From Apostichopus japonicus (taxonomy: Eukaryota > Echinodermata > Holothuroidea > Aspidochirotida > Stichopodidae), in NCBI RefSeq assembly GCF_037975245.1, contig NC_092571.1, positions 4,047,001 to 4,111,000 on the forward strand: a stretch of 64,000 bases of DNA. Direction: 5' to 3'. This document shows positions 25,201-37,200 of this stretch, piece after piece (the first letter of the stretch is position 1; each line of letters starts with the position of its first letter). Made by a program: the position numbers and the translations under genes. The notes under the pieces are model-generated. The model had not been told where the DNA came from. It did no database searches and was given only the letters and a program-made list of their open reading frames with translations.

Positions 25201-28200
25201 TATATCTGTATCTGTGCTTACACGTATATCATATTTTCTGTTCACAGGTCAATAATGGTGCAGATTTTGGCTTCCTGAAGACAAGTGGGAGGCCATTTGT
25301 AGTTAAGAGAAACACTCTTTGTTCGTGAAGACTTAACTGGTGTCGATTTGGGGTACCACTTTAAACGAAAGTCATGAGGAACCCTTGCCCAAGATTCAAC
25401 TTTGCATTATTGTGCAATGTTATACTTTTGCTATTCATGTCTGATCCATTAACTTGTCTTAACTTTGTTGGAATAAAATCATATTTTCAGATTTTTGTTT
25501 ACAGTGATTTCTTCTCTATCTGTCGAAAGTCAGCCTTTGTAGACATCAGAAGTTTTATCAGAAATAAATACTGCCAACGTACACATTATTTGTGTATCTT
25601 CTGCTCTCTTTTCTTTCGGTGATGCTAGTCAGTGAAACTAGTCGGGTTTAATTCTTTCAGTGATTCTAGTCAGTGCAACTAGTCATTCGATACCGACTAA
25701 GAAAGGTTAGTCGGGAAAAGTTAGGCACCATCCTGACTAATGTAAAACCTGCTATAAACTAGTCGGCGGCTCATATAAATTAGTCGGTAAAGAGCGACTA
25801 ATGTCACCAACTAATGTAACTGACTAATATACATTTAGAAATTGTTGATCGACTAAGCTGACGGACTAAGATGACCGACTAAGAAATCCAACTGACTAAG
25901 GAATAAATTAGTCGTTATAGCAACTGACTAAGGCTATGTTAGTCGGGAGGGGCACCAGATGGACTAACGTTATGTTAGTCGGTGAACCAATTTAAGTTTT
26001 CAGTGAATAACAACTGAATTGTTTGAAGTACAGAATGTAGACACAAACATGTTGATATGTTGCAGACAATTAAACAGCTATTGAAAGATAACGTTGTATA
26101 TTTATGACACTTTTAATTATGTCAATTGTGTCCATAAACAGCCCTGCCAAGGTCATATGCTTAGTAAATATACATTTCGTTTTCAATGAGCAGGTTCTCG
26201 AAATACAAAATGATGGTAGGCACTTATAATGATTTGAAGCATATGGACAAAAGATGCGGGAACTTGTAGATATTTATCTATTTATTAATTGTTTTATTAC
26301 TAACAAAATTTAAACAATATCATAAGCACTTTACAGGCCTACAAGAGACTTATTTCCTAAGCACGCTACCAACCCTGCACGTGCATACAACCACAGTTAC
26401 GAAATTACTACACGACTCACACGATTTCGACTGCATTACAATATAGACGCCATTATCATTAGTGACATGACAATTTAGGAAAATATTTTGCAAACACTGC
26501 GTACCTTTGGCCAAATGAATAATCATTTTAAGTAATTTTTTTGTCCGATTGCTTTCAACATAGTCTTCGTTATAATTATATCATTTATATATTGGTAGGA
26601 TAAATTTATACCAAATTTTACTTGAAAATTCAATGTTGGTCAATGTTGGTATTTACCATGTAACGGTTCGAATCCATAGGCAAAGTTGCTTTGTACTCAC
26701 ACACACAGTCGCTTGTAATTTTACATTGTAAAAACAAAGGTCCTCTACCAGTGTACGGATAGCACGGGTAACACAGGTCCGAAACTTGACGCAAACGAAG
26801 GGTACAGTAAAATTCTAAAATATCTACACAATGACAATACAACGGTAGCATAGAGCTAATGAAACAATCGTTAACCTGAAACAAGCCAACCGTTACCATG
26901 ACAATACAACGGTAGATTACAGCTAAGTAATGAAACAATCGTAAACCCAAAACAAGTCTTCCGTTACCATGACAATACAACGGTAGATTACAGCTAAGTA
27001 ATGACACAATCGTAAACCTAAACAAGTCTACCGTTACCATGACAATACGACGGAAGCATAGAGCTAAGTAATGACACAATCGCAGTGGCGTAGCTACGGG
27101 GGGCCAAGGGGGGCCGAGGCCCCCATGAAATCGGCTGGCCCCCCACTGCCCCCCCCCCCACTGGGAATGGGGTAAAAAATATGTTGTAAAAAAAAACACT
27201 TATCAGTGCGATTCACTAATATTTTTTGTTCAATAATTTGGGAAATAGAGTTACACAATTTTCTCGTCTGCATCTGGCAGAATAAGAATAATACAATATC
27301 TGTAGTAATCATGAGAATGGTCACACAGCATGGCATGGCAATGGTGGATGCGACGATTGCGACCATACACCACGAACCTTGTTGTGCTGCGCGATATCGA
27401 TATCTGCTGAAAATATGTTCAGTGCTTCCACCTAGCGCAACAATCTATCGAAAGATTGGCTCCGTTTGTACTGAGCCGAGGTATCAGGTATTCCTATATT
27501 GCCTCGAGTCAAATGAATATATGTCATTGAATATTCCACAAAACAACTTTTTTCATGGCCACGAAACTGTCGAAACATGATTTTCCACTACTGGTAGAGA
27601 TATAAAATATTGGGAATTCTGAATTCCTGCAAACATGCGGCTGTACCTGTTCACTACTCACTACTGTATCGCCTTAAAAAAATGATGAGTGGAAATTGTT
27701 TCTCCAGGACCGTATCGTATCGTGGGTATCGAGTGCGTCTGATATACGAACGTACGTAGTACGTACGTACGTCTATGATGATATGCACTGTACTGTACTG
27801 ATCACGCGTACGATAAAGTTTATTCACAAATTACAGTCAGAATATGGGAAAATTTCGGAAGTATTCAACATGCACGTACTGTAGAACGTCAGCCGCATCA
27901 CCCGAAAACTGGTGTTCCATCCGATGACTGAGCTGTAGATTACAATACAATAGCATGAATGTGTAACATACTCAGTGGTGGTGTGTTAATTTCAGTCACA
28001 AAATTGTCCTTAACATTAACAATGAGGAATGTTGTTGCCTGACATTTGGCAAGATCATCACTTTACCGATTGTCATTTGTGTGGCTGTCTGGGAATGATT
28101 GAATATAGTTTGTTAGGCAAAGCATAAAGGTTCTGTGGAAATAGTTTATCTTTTGTTTTCACAAGTGAATATTCATGTCGTAGCAAAACTAATAACAGAA

Positions 28201-31200
28201 TAGAGGGAGCAGAGAATTTTGGAGAGGGACCAGAAACAAGTAGGTCGTTTTTGCGGTATAAAACCTCCACCTTATCTGTGACAAAAACAACAGTATCTTG
28301 AACTTATTGTTTTGTGTATAATTGGAGTGTAAACAATGCCATCATTTTGGCAGAAATAAGTGTATTGTTGGAAATATCTTGATTATATACTGATAATATG
28401 TAACTGAATTAAGGTTGCAAGTACATTGCTAGTGTTTCATGTTGATGTTTTATTTGATTAGGGGGGGGGGGGGGCTCATCAGTGCTAATATTTGGCATCA
28501 TTAGTTCTTTTTATCTTCATCTGTCTGTGAAAATATGTTTATATGTATACATAATAAATTTGAGGTTGCAAGTGCATGGATATTGTTTTGTGTATAATTA
28601 TGAGGAACTACTAACTACTATAGCATTGTTCTATTTTTGTTTATTAGTAGAAAAGCAGAATTGAAAATTGCCAGTAGCAGCCAGAGGTCTAGGGATTAAA
28701 TCTCAGGCTGGTCATAGCAAAGACTTGGTATGAATTGTCGTCAATATGTGCGTGATGCTCCGCATGGCCAATGGGTATGGAAAAAAACAGCGCCCCACAA
28801 TTGGGAAATAGTTTTGGCACTGCTAATCAAATCTGACAGTTGAAAATTGTTAGACTAACATACAGTGGTTATGAGTTCAAGTTCAATGTTTCATCAGTCT
28901 ATTAAAAATACTACAATATCCATATTGGAGAATTATGACCCTTCTTGTTTGTCAGATTCAAACTCCGTGTACAGCATGTTGGTTCCTTCTCTAGGCAGGA
29001 ATAATTGAATCCGCTTGCTAGGTAGGAGGTAGTCCGAGTAATCAGAGAGTTCGGATGGGCACAACTGCACAAGCTCCAGGCAGCACTGGCCCCCGTAGTC
29101 TGGACATTAACAACAGTCCGGCTAGGGCTGAGGTGTCAGCTAGGGCTGAGGTGTGCAGCCAGGCGTTATCTGTAGCATATGCCCCCCAACTTTCTTTTTC
29201 CTATAAAAACATAGGTGAATTTAGCTCCATGGGAGTGATCACTGAGCACATTCCGGTATAAGAGTGAATTTTCACTCCATTGGAGTAAATCTTAACTCCT
29301 AATAGAGTTATATTCACTCATATTAGGAGTTCAATAGAGTTAAATTTCACTCTTAATTTGAAGTGCGCCGAGTGATCACTCCAATGGCATGAAATCCACT
29401 CATTTGTTTTTAGAGTGTTGCTAGATATATGAAGAAGAAATTTACATACCAATACATGCTATCGGTCATCGATTGGCACAAAAACCCAGATTCTGATGAC
29501 AGCTGCGTCAAGAAACCCAATAAATGGCCTAATTAGCACCGAGCCACCAATGTGGACCATTACCGAAACATCGATGAGTGTTAGTCTTCCATCCCCTTCC
29601 TCTCATGCTATTTAAGTCCACATGTGGGCATATCCTGCAAACCTACCGGTAGCCCACAGGGGTTTGAGTTGGGAGAAAGGCCTTGACACCTTGAAACGAC
29701 AAATGATGCCAACTTCCCTCAAGTTAAAAGTCTGGCTGAGTTGGCAAGGCCAGTCAGCATGAAAGAGAAAAAACTTTGTTTGCATTTCTGTCACCAAAGT
29801 TGCACATTTTTTTGGTTGCTATTTTGCCTCACAGGTGCCATCTCCTGCGATCTGGGGGGGGGGGTGCTGAAATCTCAAATTTTCTCTGTACGCTCCGCGC
29901 CAACCAAGGTGGCGCTCCGCTTAGATAGTAACCCCCGCCCCCCCCCCCCCCCACAAGAAAGAACAGCCCCCCATGGCCCTCCCACTCAAAAATCCTAGCT
30001 ACGCCACTACACAATCGTAAACCCGAAACAGGTCTACCGTAACCATGACAATACAACGGTAGATAAGAGCTAAGTTATGACACAATCGTAAACCTAAACA
30101 AGTCTACCGTAACCATGACAATACAACGGTAACATAGAGCTTATAATGACACAATCGTAAACCCGAAACAGGTCTACCGTAACCATGACAATACAATGGT
30201 AGATTAGAGCTAAGTAATGAAACAATCGTAAACCGAAACAAGTCTTCCGTTACCATGACAATACGACGGTAGATTAGAGCTAAGTAATGACACAATCGTA
30301 AACCCAAACAAGTCTACCGTAACCATGACAATGCAACGGTAACATAGAGCTAATTAATGAAACAATCGTTAACCCGAAACCAATCTACCGTAACCAACCT
30401 AGTAGTGTCATTAATGGTACTACAGGAAATATACTGAACTTTCGGTCAGATACATTTTTCTCGTATCAAGGAAAAATGTAATGCAATTCGAAAGTATTTT
30501 AGAAGCTTGAAGTTCTTATCAAGGTGTTTTTCGACGGTTGGTATTTTCCATTGTATTCAAATTTATTGCCACGAGACAGACACTAGATAGCTGTGCAACA
30601 ATTCTTGCGTAATTTAACTTATTGAGACAATGCATGCGAACGGATTAAATGAACTGAAAATGAACTTTAACAATAAGGTGTTCTCAACTGACGTTATGAA
30701 GTAGGGTCAGTCTTTCGATGACATACGTGTAGGTAATACATACATTGTTATGTTTATCACAGGAAGTTTTGTCCACGGAAAGGAATAAATACAAAACTTA
30801 CCTGCTTTTATAAAAATAATTCAACTGTTAAAAATTCTATATTTTCATTATCTTAGGTTCTAGAAACACATAATACTATTATAAACATATGGCATAAAAC
30901 ACGCTCACCAACAGATGGCTTATAAAAGAAACCGTAAATTTAAAAGTACAGCCTGACTTCTCACCAACTGAAAATTATGACAAGAAACATCACTATAGAT
31001 ATATATACCAGCTAAATTAATTAATGTTCATGCATTTATGTTCCTAAAAAACAAACAAATACATTATTACATCATGTTAAAAAAAAGCCACGGAACGAAA
31101 AGAAATAAATTAATATGGAAAACTAAGTGTTGATTTACCCGTATGTTAGGAACAAGTATAGAACTTATTGACTTACAGAACAGTACGTATACAGTAATGT

Positions 31201-34200
31201 CGTATAACTCTGTCTAAGAATCAAAGAGTTTTCAACATGTGTTTTGGGGTGTTTTCAACAAATATTATCTCCTAAAATGAACTGTTAAAGTTAATTCATG
31301 TAGAAGTTATAGGGCCAAACGTTTTAATTCTATCAGGTTCTTCTTCAGAGGCTTACTGGAACGGAACACACTAATAACACATTAAGAATCGAATTGGAGT
31401 GTTAGCTCAGTGTTCAAGGGCGGCGGAACCGGGGGGCACAGGGGGCACGCGCCCCCCACTTTTCCTCAGGTTAAAAATGTGCCCTTTTTCTACATAAAAA
31501 TTGAGGTGTCTCAAGTTAGCAAGAGGCCAGGGAACCAGAATGAACACTCGGGAAGGGCCGTTTCCGACCATCTGAGGGGTTTGTAAAACCAAACATTTCT
31601 TGTACGCTCCGCGCCAACTGATGGTGGCGCTCCGCTCAGATAGTCGTGCATACAACTTTGCAAATCCTGGCTACGCCCCTGACTTTTAATGAATTTCTGT
31701 GAGTCAAACTTAAAGCTATTTCGAATGGAAAAATTTTGTTAAGATATTAACAAGAAATAAACTCTAATTCGGAAGATTCCTACATTAGCAACTAGCATGA
31801 TTTCACCTCATTTTGTCTCAATAGAAAACTTGTTCCTTGTTCCCAATTTGTACATTGGATATTGCAGTGCTAGTATGCGTATTTTCCTTGAGGGGGGGGG
31901 GGGGGGCGTTGATGGAGTGATGTGTATACTGTACGCAAATAAGATAATACAATAAGAGTTATAAATGGTACTAAATATAAGGCTACATCAGTCCAATCGA
32001 ATTTCTGCAAAGTGCCCTTTGATGTCGGTGCCCCCCCCCCCCACATTAAAAGTGCTTCCGCCGCCCTTGTCAGTGGTTAATGCCGGTGCGTTTCAATCAT
32101 AAGGTCCCCGGTTCGAGCCACTCCCAGATTAATGAATGTCGTCCAGTTACAGAGTTGTTGACAATTACAAATTCATAATCATGGACGTTAAATATGAATG
32201 TAAGAGACTGACTTCGGTCAGCTTGCGGCTTTGATTAGCCAATGAGGCTTTTCGCGAGTTCCTGGTTGCAGGTGGATCTAAGATACATACATACAGGGTT
32301 ATAGCCACGCCGGCCGGCGGCGGCCGGTGGTAACCGCCACTCACGCCTGCCGGCCGGCATTGGAAGTGAATAAACAGTCCACCGGCCGGCACAAAAAAAG
32401 TAAAATGCTTGTGAAATACAACAAAAGCAACAAATTTATCTTTCCCTTGCCGTAAAACATGATAATAACGTCACCTTTTTCTGTTATTTACCAATTGTAA
32501 ATCTGAAAAGTAGCAAAAATCACCCTTAAGCGGGCCATGGACCCCCGGCCGTGAGATGCGAGAGCTTCGCTCGCTACGCTTCGCAAATTTATTAAACCAG
32601 CACTCACAATCTCCTAGCTATAACCCTGCATACATAGATTCACAGTTGGAGAGACAGGTATAGTGTCAGAGTCCTTATAAATGGTACTACAACATTGCAT
32701 GACATTAATCCAACCTTACGAAGAGATCTTTATGATTAACAGCTTGAACCCTGGTGTTAAGTACGGGTTACAATATTTATTAAAATCCACTGGCCAGTCC
32801 AACTACAAAAAATCAGTCAATCAATGAAAAATGGCAGTCAACAACCCGTCATGGAAAGTCGCAACTAGTGCTCAAATTATATTGATATGTTAAGATCGCT
32901 GCTAATTTGTATTGACTCTTGCTCATTTTACAAGGACTGTCGTTTACTTAGAGAACGTTGGTGGGTTGTCAGGTGCGTATCCAGGGGGGCGTTGGGGGCG
33001 CGCGCCCCCCGGGTAAGAAAAAGAGGAGAGAAAAAAAAGAGAAAAAAAAGGAAAAAAGAGGGGAAAAAAGAAGAGGAGGAGAGGAAGGAAGAGAAAAGAA
33101 AAAGAAGAAAGAGAGAAAAAGGAGAAAAGGAGGGAGTAAAAGAAAAACGCGAAGACACCGGGAAGAGAAAGAGGAACAGTGACATCATTACAGCGCTGAA
33201 GGGTAGCCAGTGACGGATCAATGATTTCGTAAAAGTGTGACTCACCCTACCCCTTACACCGACAACTCCATTTTTTAACATTTCCATTTTCCTCTCTCAC
33301 TAATGATCTATATATATACTATATATGGTCTATCATAACGCGTGTGTAGAATTGTGCTATGAAACCAACTGTGGCTGGTCTCGAACTCGACCGTGTCGTC
33401 GCGGAACATGACGATTTTTGGGATGGGGGCGACCGCCCGCCCCCCCCCCCCCATTCAGCTTTGTTTTAAATGATATCGCTAAGTAATTTCAAAATAGAAA
33501 GTGCTTAGATGCAACTTACAAGGCCTGGGAAGTGTCATTTCCAGCGATCTGGGAGACATTTTCGGCCAAAATTTGCTTGTACGCTTCGCGCTAACCTATG
33601 GTGGCGCTACGCTGAGATAATTTGCATACAGGCTTCGGCCCTCCCTTGGCAAATTCATGCAAATTCAGCATGAAGGTCCAATTATGTCAAAACTCTCTTT
33701 TACATTAGTAATGTCGAATTAGGGGCTGCACCCCGCCGCGCAGTGGCGGAGCGTCCATACGGTCGGGGGCGCATGCCCCCCCCCCCCCTGACGGACTCAA
33801 ATGGCGCGTTTTTCAGCTCTTTACCACTTTTTACTTATTCTAGATTATTGACTTTTTTATTGCGCTCTCATCTACTTATTGACATTTGTCACATTTTGTT
33901 GGTGTAATTTGGAGATGACACCTATTTATTCTTCGTTTATCTGCAAATTAGCCAGGCCCGGAAAGGGTCATTTCCGGCGATCTAGGGAGTATCTTTACTC
34001 AAAAATTTTATGTACGCTACGCGCCAACCAATGGTGGCGCTCCGCTTAGATAGTGTTGAAAGCGCCCCTACAGACCATTCTCGCCCCTCCTGACCAATAC
34101 CCCTAGCTCCGCCACTTCCGCCGCGCCTCCTATGCCTATGTGTATAGTGTTCGGTTTCGGAAATATCTGCTATTTTTTCATTTCCTTCAACCAAGTTTTA

Positions 34201-37200
34201 TAACAGTCGTTATAAGAGGTTTTAATATTTCTACACCAATAAATTAACTGTGTCTGAATTTTCGAAAATTTCTGACCAACATGCTGCATCACACTTCCCT
34301 CTACTCGTGCAATTTTGACCGGTCTGTTAGGGGTTGAAGGAAGTTTTTCTACATTGGTTGTCCATAGATGAAATTTTTGTACAACATTATGGGTATGTTT
34401 TGAAGTGAGTTTATTCACGAGAAATGTGAATTTTCAAATTCTGAACAAATATGGGGCTTAAAACCTTGAAAGTGGGGCTGACGGGTATTGTGGGCCGCGA
34501 CGTAGAATCACCTACAAAAGCAAAGACCCACAGGAGATGCGATCAGGTCGAACAAAATGTGTGCCGGGTTGACAAGCTTCAAAAAGGTTATGGATGGAAA
34601 ACAAAACTATTAGGAAATACTTGGTTCTCAGGCAAAAAGTGTACATCTGGTTGGTCATTTTCAAGCCCGAGAAGTGCCGTTTCCGGTGATCTGGGGGGTA
34701 TCAAAATAAGAAATTTTCTTGTACGCTGCGCGCCAACCGATGGTGGCGCTCCGCTTAGATAGTTATTCGCGCCCCCCGGGTTTGAAAATCCTGGATACGC
34801 GCCTGGTTGTAGCAAAAGGTAGGGGTTGGGCCCGCTTAACCCATGAGTACTCCGAAATAAATATGTAGTTTGAACATTGTCATATGATTCAAATTGAGCC
34901 ACAAATTTGGTACCACACTCCACCCTCGCTTACCGACGTTGTAACACTTCTGTATAAGGACGATTTAGAAAAGTTGGGGCAATGTGTCTGTATGCATTTA
35001 ATATATACTTATCCTTGTGACAACATAACGGAAAACCTATTCAGTTGCGAACAAAGTCAATCTGTCATACAACGGGCAACACTGGAACATTTCTCCCAAA
35101 TATCTATTTCGCCTACTTTGGGCCGAAACATATGCTCTTTATTATGTTCAAACGGGATTCAAGAACCCTCTCGCTAGCTTGTACGAAAGCAACAGAAAGG
35201 AAAATGTGGTGGTTTGGTTAGATTGTATTTAGAATTGTTTATAAACGCAGCACTTTCGATATTTGGGTTAAACGATCTTACGGTTTCGGCTTGAAACTGT
35301 GTTAAGTGTTCACGTATACCCACTGGCGGATCAAGGGCCTTTGTTTGGGAGGGGCCAAAGTGGCATTAGAGTGATATGGGGGAGGGGTCTAAGGAGGGGG
35401 TGCCCCCTCCCCTTTTGAACATTTTCTGTTGCTGAATGCCCTCAGACAGGCACGGCGGAACGGAAAAATTATGGGGGGGGGGGGCTAATGTGTGGAGACT
35501 ATCTAAGCGGAGCGCCACCATCGGTTGGCGCGGAGCGTAGAAGAAAATTTTGGGTTTTTTTCAAACCCCCAGATGGCCGGAAACGGCACTTCCCGAGTGT
35601 TTTATGCTGAGAATACCTAGCCCTAAAATATGGGTCTCAAGCCTGCAATTTCTCAGATTGCACGTAAAAGTCTATAAAAACATTGTAATTTGTATATTCG
35701 ATAGAGAGTAGCTCTTACTCGTGGTGTACTCGTAAAGACGTTTTTGAGTGAAGTAAGGGCAGTGGGACGCTTTCGACACTATCTAAGCGGAGCGCCACCA
35801 GAGGTTGGCGCGGAGCGTACAGAAAATTTTTCAGTAAAGATACTCCCTAGATTGCAGGAAATGACCCTTTCCGGGCCTTGCTAATTTGCAGATGAACGGA
35901 GAATAAATAGGTGTCGTCGCCATTTTGTCGGAAAATTACACCAACAGAATATGACAAATGTCAATAGGTATATGAGAGCGCAATAAAATAGTCAATAATC
36001 GCGAATAAATAAAAAATAGTGAAAAGCTGAAAAGGGCGCCAGCAGTCCATTTGAGTCCGTCAGGGGGGGGGGGGGCATCCGCCCCCTGTCTGTATATATG
36101 GACGTTCCGCCACTAAGTAAGGGTATGTTGGAGAACTGGCTGAAATGAGGCAAGTCATTGGCCTAAGACGAAGTTGTGTTACGCTTACCGGTACTCACAC
36201 TCACTGCTTCCACATTTTACGGGGCGTGAAGACGCGGTTGGGGTGACAATGTAGTCTATAGCCAGGGGACGGGCCGAGGGTCCCCCAGCAATTACTAAAA
36301 TTATTACACCTATATAGTATACGTGTGCATAGGACAGATCGACAAGTATGCATTGAAAAATGGGCTGATGCACGTTTCGGAGCCTTGGTAAATATTGGGG
36401 GGCTTGTCATGCATTTGCCCCCTCAACTTTTTCATTGGGGGGCTGAGCCCCCCCCCCCCCCCAAGCCCCCCGGTTCCGCCGCCACTGCCCTCAGATGCAA
36501 TTTGGTGCGACAAAAGTGTACAATGGTGATGTTAATATACTTCTAAAAAAAATGTTTCCCAGGTGTATTTTTCTAAAATATTTATAAAACAAAGTTGGGA
36601 TCATCTTTCTCAAAAATTTTTTTTTTCTCATAGGTTATAAATTTCTTACAACCAGCCTGTAACTGCAAAATGGTGTTATACTGTAAATCCTCATGCTCAT
36701 ACATTTACATAGCTCCCAGCTCTTGAGAAGGCAAATGCTGGTCCATGCCACGAATCGCCGTCCTGGGGGAGGGGTATAAGGGGAGGGGGTCTCCCTCCCC
36801 TTTTGAATTTTTTTGGAATCCCGGTGATGCCTACATGTAAAATGGTGGCACTTAGAAAGGCTTTTGTCACCCAAAATTTTCTGAGAAATATGCATTTTTG
36901 TGTGTGTAAAATCAATAAATTGAATAGTAGGTGATAATTCATTCTTTCCCGTGGCATGAAAATGTTCGCTGCTCGCCCCAATGAAAAGAATTATAGGCTA
37001 ATTTGAGGTTCAAATGATGCTGTTAAGGAGGTTTTATACTCTATTATGCTAAATGCTAAAGAAATGATTGTTGCTAAGTCAAAATTTGATGCAAATTTTT
37101 TATGTTTACTTGACTTTTTTCGGACGCTTGTGCGGGTCAGCGGGTTTGGGTGTTAGAATGCGGGTCTAATTCCCGCGAATTGCGGGTCAGTTGGGAGCTC

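Larger units (their letters stand above)
32970..34805. mobile_element. Candidate hAT-type composite element, no clean TSD
   Basis: Ends CAGGTGCGTATCCAGG and the complement of CAGGCGCGTATCCAGG. The flanks share only GTTGT out of register. It contains a homopurine tract, two copies of the GCGCCA hairpin module (33580-33619, 34722-34763) and the complete element at 33741-34117. It may be two elements joined. Confidence 0.55.

Noticed and set aside
26630-27199. 189-residue minus frame rich in CHGN/LYCHG repeats
   Set aside because: Produced by the 71-bp minisatellite and the G-rich end of the 27083 element; no domain.
27206-27580. 124-residue plus frame inside the 2.9-kb element
   Set aside because: No transposase motif or known domain could be recognised; length alone is weak evidence.
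32887-33287. Lys/Glu/Arg-rich and Phe/Ser/Leu-rich frames
   Set aside because: Compositional readings of the homopurine tract on the two strands.
34884-35177. 97-residue plus frame [14 protein letters not shown]...
   Set aside because: No homology recognised, no splice or gene context, within a transposon-dense intron; likely chance.
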